DNA of 64,000 nt. Origin: Litsea cubeba (lineage: Eukaryota > Streptophyta > Magnoliopsida > Laurales > Lauraceae). The position numbers and the translations under genes were made by a program. The stretch spans positions 44,356,018-44,420,017 of the forward strand of contig CM022948.1 in assembly GCA_012931725.1 (NCBI GenBank). The letters are read 5' to 3'. Within the stretch, counting starts at the first letter, position 1. Each line of letters opens with the position of its first letter. The notes under the pieces were generated by a model that made no database searches, had not been told where the DNA came from, and saw only the letters and a list, made by a program, of their open reading frames with translations. Below, in pieces: positions 12,564 to 24,959 of this stretch.

Positions 12564-14926
12564 TCTGACGTAAAAGATCCTACGTCAGCTTCCTTTGTTG
12601 TTCCAGGAACTACAGCAAAGGAAAAATCGATCTTCTTCCGTAGATTGGATGCTTCTTCATCAAACTCCATGCTTGAACCTTCCCAAAATGAAGGTACTAT
12701 CCTTATATAGTCTTGTGGCACAAACTATTATGAAGAAAATGGGCTATGACGCTCAAAATCCAGTCGATTTGGGAGATGGCCGCGGTATTCTCACGCCATT
12801 GGGGCCCGCCTTGACCAAAAGCCAGCTGGAAGATTGGAGACTCTACGGCCATGTAGAACAGTATTCACACGGTTTAGGGTATGATCCCGACACTCCTCTT
12901 AGACAGTTGACACAAAGGCTTAAAAGTCAACTTACCGACCAAGCCTCAACATCTCGTATCATGAAGACATCTATCTCCGTGGATATCTCTTCGATGAGTC
13001 ACCTGATAAAGATCCAGGAAGCTCATCCAATTGGTACGATTTCTCTGACGATAAAGAGGAATTTTCCGATGGCAAAGACATGTGGTCTTCTGACCCAGAA
13101 GAACCCTCGTCTCCAAAAGAAGTGCCCTACTTCGACCCAATTTCAACAGGCGATTGGGACCATCTCATAGCAAGCCTTGAGAAGATCATCGATCAAGAAG
13201 ACCCATGGAAACGAACAAAATCTTGGTCTGGAAATGCCCTTGAAACCCCAGAAGGCTTCGTTGAGCTGGAAGCCTCCGAAAATATTGTGGAGGAACCAGC
13301 TTCGAACCATCCAACAAAAGATCCTGTTCAAAAGATAGACTTGGGAACACCAGATAACCCAAGTTCATAAGCAAGAATATAAAGGATGATGAGTTTCCCG
13401 AGTATATCGCTTTTCTTCATGAGTTCGTTGATTGCTTTGCATGGTCTTACGCTGAAATGCCTGGCTTAGACCCCAAAATAGCAGTCCACAAACTCAATCT
13501 TCAAGAAGACATCAAGCCTGTCAAGCAGGGCCAAAGAAGATTCCGTCCAGATGTGATGGATAAGATTGAACAAGAAGTTCAAAAACTCAAAAGCATCGGT
13601 TTCATCCGTGAGGAACAACATCCTGAATGGTCGGCCAACATTGTCCCCGTGACAAAGAAAAATGGGCAGATCAGGGTCTGTATTGACTATAGAGACCTGA
13701 ATGGCGCTTTCCCTAAAGATGAATTTCCACTCCCGATACCGGAGGTAATGATTGACAATACCTATGGATTTGAGCGAATGACTTTCATGGATGGCTTCTC
13801 TGGCTACAATCAGATAAAGATGCAACCTGAAGATGAAAAACACACATCCTTTCGGACCCCATTTGGCGTGTATTGCTACAATGTCATGCCATTTGGTCTG
13901 AAAAATGCTGGTGCCACATATCAAATGGCTATGCTGAAAATATTCAAGAGATGCAGCACAAGACGGTCGAATGTTACGTTGATGACCTCGCCGTCAAAAA
14001 GCAAAAGAAAAGAAGACCATCTTAAAGATCTTCGAGAAGTCTTCCTTCGACTTCGCAAATACAAATTGCGAATGAATCCTCTGAAGTGCTTCTTCGGCGT
14101 CTCGTCAGGTAAGTTCCTCAGATTCCTAGTTTGGAAAGCTGGAATAGAGCTTGACCCCATCAAAGTCAAGGCTATTCTAGAAATGCCCTCTCAAAGAACC
14201 TCGAGAGAACTCAAAGGGCTCAAGGGAGATTTGCCTACATCAAACGGTTCATCTCCAATCTTTCGGGGAAATGCCGTCCATTCTCCCGGTTAATGAAAAA
14301 AGGTTTAAACTTTGTCTGCGATGCTGACTGTGAAGCTGTACTTCAAGATATCAAATCATTCCTGACCAAACCTCCAGTGCTAACTACTCCTATTACTGGA
14401 AAACCATTCATCTTGTACACAATAGCCCTTGATCACTCTCTGGGCGCTCTACTTGCACAAGAAAATAATAAAAGAAAAGAAGCTGCACTATACTACCTCA
14501 GCCGCATGCTAGTAGGTGCAGATCATTCCTACTCTCCAATCGAAAAAGAATGCCTTGCAGTTATGTTCACCATACAAAAGCTACGTCATTACTTGCTTTC
14601 CAACACAGTCTACCTGGTCTCGAGGATCAACCTCTTGAGGTCCTTGTCAGAAAAGCAGGTTCTCTCAATTCCCGACTGGCAAAATGGTCCATCCTTCTGT
14701 CACAATTTGATACTAAGTATGTACCGCAAAAAGCAATCAAAGGCCAAGCTCTAGCGGACTTTCTCGCAGAGCATCCTTTGCCAAAAGATTCTCCACTCCG
14801 AGATGATCTCCCAGACGAACCAGTCTACAATGTGGAGACTTTCTCACAAAATGTCTCTTGGGACATGTACTTTGACGGTACGACTAAGACAAATGAAAAA
14901 AGACAGCTGATCTCGGAAGTTGGCAT
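12564..14926 (+). pseudogene. Tat G-patch, RT and RNase H (left copy, broken)
   Basis: Coding resumes after LARD-1. A G-patch-like segment (about 12730-12800; MGYDAQNP, then GRGILTPL) is followed by an acidic linker. Reverse transcriptase is at 13457-14293 (CIDYRDLNGA, FMDGFSGYNQI and MPFGLKNAGATY blocks). RNase H begins at 14293 (ALDHSLGALLAQ, EKECLAVM). The bases for the catalytic YVDD are intact at about 13973 but are out of frame because of an upstream indel. Frames also break near 13370, 14210 and 14640. RT and RNase H would copy the genomic RNA inside the particle. The segment is cut at 14926 by LARD-2, within the archaeal-type RNase H. Confidence 0.92.
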
Positions 14927-17900
14927 TGTAAGATCCCGACCCCAGTTCTTTTGTTTAGTATTGTTTTAATCGTGGTTTAACTTGTTAAGTGAGATTTGAT
15001 TTAGTTTGATCTTGTTTTTGAGTTTGACTAGATTTTTCCTTAGTCTTTGAGATTTTGTAGACCGTTGACTTTGGTTTGACCCGGTCCATATGATTTGTAT
15101 TTTTATGAGAAATTACTTTTCATTTCTAAAAATTCTGGATTTGGTGTATTTTGACTTATTTTATGAAGTTTAACAACTTTCATGTTTTGACCATTTTGAT
15201 TTGATGATCAGAAAATGCGTTTTTCGAGGAAAATGGGCAAAAATGACATTTTCACTAAATCTGTCCATGAATTTCGAAAATTTCAGAAATTGGGGAAAGT
15301 ATACTTTTTGGAAAGTAGATATTTCGCTGATCATTTTTGTCTTCTTCGTCGTTTTCGTTCGGGGCCCGCAAATGTGAGTTTCAGCTTGGTGAAGATCGGG
15401 GCCCACAAACCCACCTTATAAGAAGGGGAACCCATCCCTTCTCCTTCATTTTCGTTCCAGCAACTTTTGGCTGAGGGAGAGGGCTCCTTCCTTTCCAGCC
15501 ATCTCTCTCTCTCTCTCTCTCCTTTTTGCAAGATTCTTCTTGTGTGCCAAGTGAGGATTGATCCCACCTTCTTCTTCCTCATCTCTCAAGCTTTCCAAAG
15601 ACCCTATTTTCAAGATTTTTGGGCTAGAGCAAGGCACTCATCTAAGCTCTTCTTCTTTGTTTGGATTTCTCAAGGTTAGCAATGGTTTTCTTTTCTTGAG
15701 ATTCTTGTTTTCCTCTCCATTTTGAGTGTTTTAATCCCATGTGCAATGGGTTTTCATGGAGATTTACAATGGATTGGTTTTCTAGGGTTTCTTTTGAGCT
15801 AGTTTGGGGATTTTGTGATCTTGGAGCTTGAGGCACTAAAACCTTGTTTGAAGAGTAATTTTACTCCTATCTTGACTAGAGGCAAGTGGATTCCCAATTA
15901 ATATGATGATTTCTCTTGTTTGGTTCAATTTCATGATTTTTCCTCTTATGTGTTAATCTTCTTTTGATTTATGGATCTTCCTTGGATGAGTGAAGTAATA
16001 TGATGTTTATTTCCACTTATGCTATTGTTTTACATTGTATGGGAAGTTGGCCTCACTTTGTTTACTTTGAAAAAAATTAGTCTTCCTTGTGTTAAGTAGT
16101 GTGTTCAAAGAAAGGGAGGAAAAAGGATTTGATTTAGAAGTGGTTGCTGGAGTAATTGGACTGATTGTTAATGAGGATTTGTTGACTTGTGGAGGTCAAG
16201 AAATGGCTAAGTTATTGTGAAAACTTGTATGGAAGGAAGAGGGAAGAAAAGAATTCAGAAAATTGCACATGAGAGTGCAATTCTGCACTCATCCGGACCC
16301 AGCCAGAACTGGGTCCGCTCGAGCGGCCCAGGTTCTGGAAGGGGTCCGCTCGAGCGGACCCTGGGTCGCTCGAGCGGACCCAGCCCAGTTCTGGGCCTGG
16401 TTTGGGGGGATTTTTGAGGGACTTTTGGGCCTGATTCAAGATGGTTTTGGGGCCACTTTAAAACCTGATTTTTGGGTCATCTTTGGGCCTGATATTGGAC
16501 AGATTTACAACTTATTTTGTGGGCCTGATTGAGATTAGTTTTGGGCTGCTTTTAAAGTCTGTTTTGTGGGCCATTCAAGTTTGGTTTGGGGCTGTTTTAA
16601 AACTTGTTGGTGGGCCTGTTTCATGGTTAGTTTTGGGCTTGTTTCAAAACTTGTTTCTTGGACCATTAAAGGTTTAGTTTTGGGCTATGTTAAAAATCTG
16701 TTTTGTGGGCCTGGTTCAGGTTAGTCTTGGGCTGTTTTTAAAGTTTGTTTAGTGGTCCATTCAAGCTTAGTTTTTGGACTGTTTTAAGAATTGTTTAGGC
16801 CTTGTTTAAAGGGGCTATTTTGGGTTAAATGAGTAGGCTATTTTGGACTTGGTTTAAGGCCAGCTATGGGCCTGTTTTTAAGAGTTTTGACATTACTTTT
16901 GATACTTGGAAATTGGTGAAATGGGAATGATGTGAGAATGTACATATGTGAAATTATCCGGGAACCTTTCGTGTCTCAATGCGCACTTTATCATTTAAAC
17001 ATTATGGATTTTCATTGGCATCAAACACACTCTTTACTAATCAATGTTTAAAGGTTAAATGTGTATTGGGATGGCTCCTTGGTAAGTCATTAAGTCATTC
17101 TCCACTATCCATTCCATTTCAAGTCAGAAAAATGTGTTGGTATTTGTATTTGCACTCTTTGGTAAACTAATTTAAATAGCATCGGTGAATTGTTATAAAA
17201 TCATGTGGTTTCCCATGTTCGAAAGGATTGACCGTATGATTTTATACAAATCACCTTGATGCGTATTTGAACGGTTTACCATAGATATTCGTATGTTTTC
17301 TCCGATTCGATTTGAAAAGAGATTGGAGTATGTTCGTCACATTCGGGATTTCTTCGATAAGACTATTGTTTTGATAACACTAGTATTTGAAAATAAAAAC
17401 CTCGAGGCAAGACGGGGCCAGAGCCTTGTAGTGCGAGCCCATGAGCCAAAGAGGCTATGATTTCGAAAATAAAACCTCGAGGCAAGACGGGGCCAGAGCT
17501 ATGTGGTGTGAGCCCCTGAGCCAAAGGGATTAGTATTATGTTAGATTTGTATCGGTTTGAGTTTTGAAAACTAAAGGCACCACTAGGCTTAGGTCACCTT
17601 GTCGGGCTGATCACCCGGCTTGGGATCTTTAATCTGTCCGCCAGCTGCAGCTTGGATTCTGTCTGTACCGACCATGGCAACGGTTTTATCTGCCGGTCCC
17701 ATTTGTATGGCTACGGTTCTGATTTCTGATCTGCCGGTCCCATTTGTATGGCTACGGTTCTGATTTCTGATCTGCCGGTCCCATTTGTATGGCTACGGTT
17801 CTGATCCTATTTCTAGTACCACGTTCAGTGGCTACGCTTCTGTCTGCTCTTGTTACTTCGGTAATAGGAGAATATAGCTATGTGTGGTTGCCAATGTTTT

Positions 17901-18794
17901 ATCTGCATATTACTTTATTTTATGATTCTTGTTGTTATACTTTTTATGCTTTGATTTGTTTAATGTTTACGATATCGATCTTTATTGTATTGTCCCTACT
18001 ATTCAGTTTTAAATGTATTTCCAATTATTAAATGTTTTGCTTAGGTGGTTATCTTTTCGAGACATTTATGCTTTAGAGACTGTTCGTTTATTTGTCTTGA
18101 TATTTATGTTCGGACTTTCGATCATTTTAGCATGTTTTATTGTCATTATTGTTTAGACTATTTATCCGGTTTTACGATGATTTCATCAAGTTTTATATAT
18201 GTTCTTTGGTTTCATATTATTTGTTTATTTGCTTGCCAGACCGTCGTGTCTGACCCTTTTTGTTTGGTGCCAATTTCTTCTCTTTCTGGTTTTAGGTGTT
18301 TGATCAGAGGAGGCGGTGGGACCGCCGGTCTGACGTGAGAGGCTGCCCACTGATATCGTCCTGATGTCAAGTTTGGCACCGGAGTTCGTATCTAACACTT
18401 GGGGTAGTATTCTGTCTAGTTGGATATTTTGTATGGCTTGTTAGCCTTTTTATTTGGGTTGTAATTAAGACACTTGTTAATTGTAATTTGAACATGTGGG
18501 AATTAATTAGTCTTGTTACTACCAGCTCAGTGTGTTCTGATATGTGATTTATGCCAGTCTGCTTATATGATGGCTTTATGGAATTGGTTACGTGCGACGC
18601 GGAACCCGATGGCCACGGATTCCGGGTCGTAACACCATGTTTAGCTTCCGCGAAAAAATATACTCTGATTGTGATGAGATTTGATTATCCTCATTCACGC
18701 GGATCTTGGGAACTATAACAAAAAGTTTCAATTTATCCCAAAATTTCGCACCCCGAGGTCGGATCACTGCAGGGCCCGGTTTCGGGGTGTGACA
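14927..18794 (+). repeat. LARD-2 5' LTR
   Basis: A direct repeat of 21100-24954. It contains a TATA-like box, a CT microsatellite at about 15506-15522 and a CTCGAG palindrome cluster at 16313-16380. A long stretch of loosely periodic ttgtgggcct/ttttgggct motifs lies at 16380-16870. A roughly 41 bp unit, centred on tctgccggtcccatttgtat, occurs three times in tandem at about 17690-17810. Confidence 0.95.
15417..15422 (+). promoter_or_regulatory. TATA-like box of LARD-2 5' LTR
   Basis: TATAAG about 490 bp into the LTR, matching the LARD-1 position. The 3' LTR copy is 21585-21590. Confidence 0.6.
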
Positions 18795-18797
18795 GGT

Positions 18798-18809
18798 TGG
18801 TATCAGAGC
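18798..18809 (+). other. LARD-2 primer binding site (initiator-Met tRNA)
   Basis: TGGTATCAGAGC, a perfect 12-base complement to plant tRNA-iMet, three bases after the LTR end at 18794. Confidence 0.92.
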
Positions 18810-21087
18810 TGGTTAGTTTCTAGGAAATAAAATACTCTAGAGACATTAAGACGTGTGGTGAGGATTCGTTAGATTGTGTCGATTTGTTTTCTCGTGTCAT
18901 TGTTTCTTTGGATTTGAGTCTGTTTTTCTTTTAGTTCGGGAGATTTTGCTTGTCTTTTCTTTTAGTTCTGTTGTTGGGAGATTTGGGTGATCAAATTTTC
19001 TCCTTAGTAGTGGAGAATTTAAAGTCTCCATGCTCTTGTTCGGTGTCTTTTATCTGTGCCTGCGTCGGAGACTGAGAACCTCGTGGATTTAGTATGTTGT
19101 TTTCGGAGAACATCAGCAGACTTTCAGCCTTCAGCATCTTCATTGTGGTTAATGAGAGAAGACATGTGCATTTGTCGCCAAAGTTGAACTTGAGCAGTAT
19201 TCGAAGATTCCCTCTCAGCTAATTGAAGATCATCATGCAGCGTACCAAGGTAAGTAAAGGTAGATTTTGGGTGGACTCAAACCATCTTTTCAAGATAAAG
19301 GATTGCAAGAGACATGTTACCTGTGGATTTTCTGAAGGGAGAAGTGATCCTTAGTTAGTAAGGTTGGAAGCTAGTGCCAGAAACTCAGGGATTTCCCGGA
19401 TTCGATGAACCTCGTCATAGTTTTGGTTGAGAATTCCAGTGACTTGCAGCTTAGCTAGTGTAGTTGGTTCAGCAGGGATACCAAGTGGATGGTTAGTTGT
19501 AGTTAAGATAATTTTTGGCAGCAGAAGAAACCTTGGGAATTTTACCGATTTACAGGGTATTGGATTGGACAACATGCAGATGCAAGGGTATACCTCAGTC
19601 ATGGTGATGTCCCTTTTCTTAGTGAGAATGATTTTCGCGATGTTTTCATCTTTTATTTGGTTTTCATTTATGTCTATAATTTATCCGTGTAGTGTTTAAA
19701 CAATGGATTATGTTTCTTCTTTAAGGCTTATCTTTGAAATAAATTATGTCATTATACTCTTTTCATGAGCACATGATTTTGTCTTCATAAGGTCTTGTGT
19801 TTCGAATTTTTGTTTAATCTTCTTAAGACATTATTTTACAATGACCTTAGAATTTCGCTCTTGTTTTAATTTTCTTAAATGTTGACATCTACGTTTCAAA
19901 ACCTTGACGATTTCAGAATTTTGTATATGTTTGGTTGGGAATGGGTTTCAATAAAAATTTAATGTACGGTCATATTACATGAATTTGATTTATTTTTGAA
20001 ATCCTAATTCGAGATTGTTGAGTATTTCAATGATTTGTTGGGCTATGAAAGCATGAATTTCAAAACGAATAATGTTGTTTCATGTTCAAACTTTGATAAA
20101 CTTTCTTTATTAAGTTTTATTTGATAATTTGGAAGTTCAGCTCCTACTACGTTTTAAAATGATGAGATTTAGCTAAGTAATTATTTTAGTCATTATGTTT
20201 AAAATTTTAAGGTTTATTTTGCATCAAATGGAATGAGTTGTAATAGCCTTTGGTTGGAGTTTGGAGGTGTATGGATTGAAGGGTGGATGGATGTCAGGAT
20301 GTGTACCGGTTCAGTTGGAAAACAAAGTTGGATTTATGAGAGAGTAAACGTCATTCAAGACAGGGATTGGAAGTTTCAGTTCTTCAGGAATTAACATCAG
20401 ATTTGGCAGATATGTTTTTGTTGATAACACAGTATCAGGTAAGAGATCAAGAGCAGCGAGTAGATAGAATCAGATGTGGGCAAGAATTCAGAGTACATCA
20501 CAAAAAGATTAGAATTTGGAGTTGTGATTTCAGAACAAAGAAGGATTGAAGGTATACTTGGAGGCCAGAAACTGATGATGCATTTGAGGAACACAGTAGA
20601 GCAAACATATGAATTCCAGAATTTTTCGGGATGAGGTTTTTTTTTTCAGTGAAAACATGTCTACGATCACACCTTCATGCAAGCATCGGAAGCACCGTGT
20701 ACAGCTTTGAAGGATTTAAGGCACATGATTCCAAAGTATTACAAAGAGGCAGAACTTGCAGTTTCTTGGACCGACAGTGACTGACAAGGTGAGTAAAAGA
20801 AATGATCCAGTACGAGAACTACAGATGACACCAGGGATGACTAGGAGGCTTAGAAGAATTGTTGCACACCAGTTTGGTCAGAGGAGTTTGTTTCCGAGCA
20901 GATATGTGGAATAGTGTGAAGCCTTCAACCGAATCAGAGTGTTGTTGACCGTGCATTTCACCGTCAGGTTTGATCAGGGGATGTCTCTCAGTCACCAAGG
21001 TCTAGCATAGGGTGTCAGTGTTTTCGTTTGTCTTTTGGGTTTTTGATTTTGATTTGGTTTAAGCCATTTGGAGGACCAAAGGGTTCT
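18810..21087 (+). other. LARD-2 non-coding interior
   Basis: About 2.3 kb with no ORF above 90 codons and no polyprotein motif. It is collinear with the LARD-1 interior but lacks several blocks present there, for example the sequence matching 7270-7500 and most of 8100-8680. Confidence 0.8.
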
Positions 21088-21099
21088 AAGGGGGGAGGA
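21088..21099 (+). other. LARD-2 polypurine tract
   Basis: AAGGGGGGAGGA immediately before the 3' LTR; identical to the LARD-1 tract. Confidence 0.9.
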
Positions 21100-24000
21100 T
21101 GTAAGATCCCGACCCCAGTTCTTTTGTTAGTATTGTTTTAATCGTGGTTTAACTTGTTAAGTGAGATTTGATTTAGTTTGATCTTGTTTTTGAGTTTGAC
21201 TAGATTTTTCCTTAGTCTTTGAGATTTGTAGACCGTTGACTTTTGGTTTGACCCGGTCCATATGATTTGTATTTTTATGAGAAATTACTTTCATTTCTAA
21301 AAATTCTGGATTTGGTGTATTTTGACTTATTTTATGAAGTTTAACAACTTTCATGTTTTGACCATTTTGATTTGATGATCAGAAAATGCGTTTTTCGAGG
21401 AAATGGGCAAAAATGACATTTTCACTAATCTGTCCATGAATTTCGAAAATTTCAGAAATTGGGGAAAGTATACTTTTTGGAAAGTAGATATTTCGCTGAT
21501 CATTTTGTCTTCTTCGTCGTTTTCGTTCGGGGCCCGCAAATGTGAGTTTCAGCTTGGTGAAGATCGGGGCCCACGAACCCACCTTATAAGAAGGGGAACC
21601 CATCCCTTCTCCTTCATTTTCGTTCCAGCAACTTTTGGCTGAGGGAGAGGGCTCCTTCCTTTCCAGCCATCTCTCTCTCTCTCTCTCCTTTTTGCAAGAT
21701 TCTTCTTGTGTGCCAAGTGAGGATTGATCCCACCTTCTTCTTCCTCATCTCTCAAGCTTTCCAAAGACCCTATTTTCAAGATTTTTGGGCTAGAGCAAGG
21801 CACTCATCTAAGCTCTTCTTCTTTGTTTGGATTTCTCAAGATTAGCAATGGTTTTCTTTTCTTGAGATTCTTGTTTTCCTCTCCATTTTGAGTGTTTTAA
21901 TCCCAGTGTGCAATGGGTTTCATGGAGATTTACAATGGATTGGTTTTCTAGGGTTTCTTTTGAGCTAGTTTGGGGATTTTTGTGATCTTGGAGCTTGAGG
22001 CACTAAAACCTTGTTTGAAGAGTAATTTTACTCCTATCTTGACTAGAGGCAAGTGGATTCCCAATTAATATGATGATTTCTCTTGTTTGGTTCAATTTCA
22101 TGATTTTTCCTCTTATGTGTTAATCTTCTTTTGATTTATGGATCTTCCTTGGATGAGTGAAGTAATATGATGTTTATTTCCACTTATGCTAGTGTTTTAC
22201 ATTGTATGGGAAGTTGGCCTCACTTTGTTTACTTTGAAAAAAATTAGTCTTCCTTGTGTTAAGTAGTGTGTTCAAAGAAAGGGAGGAAAAAGGATTGATT
22301 TAGAAGTGGTTGCTGGAGTAATTGGACTGATTGTTAATGAGGATTTGTTGACTTGTGGAGGTCAAGAAATGGCTAAGTTATTGTGAAAACTTGTATGGAA
22401 GGAAGAGGGAAGAAAGAATTCAGAAAATTGCACATGAGAGTGCAATTCTGCACTCATCCGGACCCAGCCAGAACTGGGTCCGCTCGAGCGGCCCAGGTTC
22501 TGGAAGGGGTCCGCTCGAGCGGACCCTGGGTCGCTCGAGCGGACCCAGCCCAGTTTCTGGGCCTGGTTTGGGGGGATTTTTGAGGGACTTTTGGGCCTGA
22601 TTCAAGATGGTTTTGGGGCCACTTTAAAACCTGATTTTTGGGTCATCTTTGGGCCTGATATTGGACAGATTTACAACTTATTTTGTGGGCCTGATTGAGA
22701 TTAGTTTTGGGCTGCTTTTAAAGTCTGTTTTGTGGGCCATTCAAGTTTGGTTTTGGGGCTGTTTTAAAACTTGTTGGTGGGCCTGTTTCATGGTTAGTTT
22801 GGGCTTGTTTCAAAACTTGTTTCTTGACCATTAAAGGTTTAGTTTTGGGCTATGTTAAAAATCTGTTTTGTGGGCCTGGTTCAGGTTAGTCTTGGGCTGT
22901 TTTTAAAGTTTGTTTAGTGGTCCATTCAGCTTAGTTTTTGGACTGTTTTAAGAATTGTTTAGGCCTTGTTTAAAGGGGCTATTTGGGTTAAATGAGTAGG
23001 CTATTTTGGACTTGGTTTAAGGCCAGCTATGGGCCTGTTTTTAAGAGTTTTGACATTACTTTTGATACTTGGAAATTGGTGAAATGGGAATGATGTGAGA
23101 ATGTACATATGTGAAATTATCCGGGAACCTTTCGTGTCTCAATGCGCACTTTATCATTTAAAACATTATGGATTTTCATTGGCATCAAACACACTCTTTA
23201 CTAATCAATGTTTAAAGGTTAAATGTGTATTGGGATGGCTCCTTGGTAAGTCATTAAGTCATTCTCCACTATCCATCCATTTCAAGTCGAAAAATGTGTT
23301 GGTATTTGTATTTGCAACTCTTTGGTAAACTAATTTAAATAGCATCGGTGAATTGTTATAAAATCATGTGGTTTCCCATGTTCGAAAGGATTGACCGTAT
23401 GATTTATACAAATCACCTTGATGCGTATTTGAACGGTTTACCATAGATATTCGTATGTTTTCTCCGATTCGATTTGAAAAGAGATTGGAGTAGTTCGTCA
23501 CATTCGGGATTTCTTCGATAAGACTATTGTTTTGATAACACTAGTATTTGAAAATAAAAACCTCGAGGCAAGACGGGGCCAGAGCCTTGTAGTGCGAGCC
23601 CATGAGCCAAAGAGGCTATGATTTCGAAAATAAAACCTCGAGGCAAGACGGGGCCAGAGCTATGTGGTGTGAGCCCCTGAGCCAAAGGGATTAGTATTAT
23701 GTTAGATTTGTATCGTTTGAGTTTTGAAAACTAAAGGCACCACTAGGCTTAGGTCACCTTGTCGGGCTGATCACCCGGCTTGGGATCTTTAATTTGTCCG
23801 CCAGCTGCAGCTTGGATTCTGTCTGTACCGACCATGGCAACGGTTTTATCTGCCGGTCCCATTTGTATGGCTACGGTTCTGATTTCTGATCTGCCGGTCC
23901 ATTTGTATGGCTACGGTTCTGATTTCTGATCTGCCGGTCCCATTTGTATGGCTACGGTTCTGATCCTATTTCTAGTACCCACGTTCAGTGGCTACGCTTC

Positions 24001-24954
24001 TGTCTGCTCTTGTTACTTCGGTAATAGGAGAATATAGCTATGTGTGGTTGCCAATGTTTTATCTGCATATTACTTTATTTTATGATTCTTGTTGTTATAC
24101 TTTTTATGCTTTGATTTGTTTAATGTTTACGATATCGATCTTTATTGTATTGTCCCTACTATTCAGTTTAAATGTATTTCCAATTATTAAATGTTTTGCT
24201 TAGGTGGTTATCTTTTCGAGACATTTATGCTTTAGAGACTGTTCGTTTATTTGTCTTGATATTTATGTTCGGACTTTCGATCGTTTTAGCATGTTTTATT
24301 GTCATTATTGTTTAGACTATTTATTCCGGTTTTACGATGATTTCATCAAGTTTTATATATGTTCTTTGGTTTCATATTATTTGTTTATTTGCTTGCCAGA
24401 CCGTCGTGTCTGACCCTTTTTGTTTGGTGCCAGTTTCTTCTCTTTCTGGTTTTAGGTGTTTGATCAGAGGAGGCGGTGGGACCGCCGGTCTGACGTGAGA
24501 GGCTGCCCACTGATATCGTCCTGATGTCAAGTTTGGCACCGGAGTTCGTATCTAACACTTGGGGTAGTATTCTGTCTAGTTGGATATTTTGTATGGCTTG
24601 TTAGCCTTTTTATTTGGGTTGTAATTAAGACACTTGTTAATTGTAATTTGAACATGTGGGAATTAATTAGTCTTGTTACTACCAGCTCAGTGTGTTCTGA
24701 TATGTGATTTATGCCAGTCTGCTTATATGATGGCTTTATGGAATTGGTTGCGTGCGACGCGGAACCCGATGGCCACGGATTCCGGGTCGTAACACCATGT
24801 TTAGCTTCCGCGAAAAATATACTCTGATTGTGTTGGAATGTGATTATCCTCATTCACGCGGATCTTGGGAACTATAACAAAAAGTTTCAATTTATCCCAA
24901 AATTTCGCAACCCCGAGGTCGGATCACTGCAGGGCCCGGTTTCGGGGTGTGACA
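21100..24954 (+). repeat. LARD-2 3' LTR
   Basis: Collinear with 14927-18794. By eye, single-base length differences in short homopolymers clearly outnumber substitutions. The palindrome cluster is at about 22478-22546 and the triplicated 41 bp unit at about 23850-23965. Confidence 0.95.
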
Positions 24955-24959
24955 GGCAT

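Larger units (their letters stand above)
14927..24954 (+). mobile_element. LARD-2, large non-coding LTR retrotransposon
   Basis: It runs from TGTAAGATCCCGACCCC to GGTTTCGGGGTGTGACA. The perfect target duplication GGCAT lies at 14922-14926 and 24955-24959. LTRs are 3868 and 3855 bp and the interior is 2305 bp, without Gag or Pol. It is a relative of LARD-1, with the same termini, PBS and PPT, but LTR sequence and repeats have diverged. Removing it rejoins the Tat archaeal-type RNase H reading frame. Its two LTRs are nearly identical apart from many single-base indels, so the insertion is young. Confidence 0.95.

Noticed and set aside
18798..18809. TGGTATCAGAGC as part of a tRNA gene
   Set aside because: Only the 3' acceptor complement is present, placed right after an LTR; this is a primer binding site.
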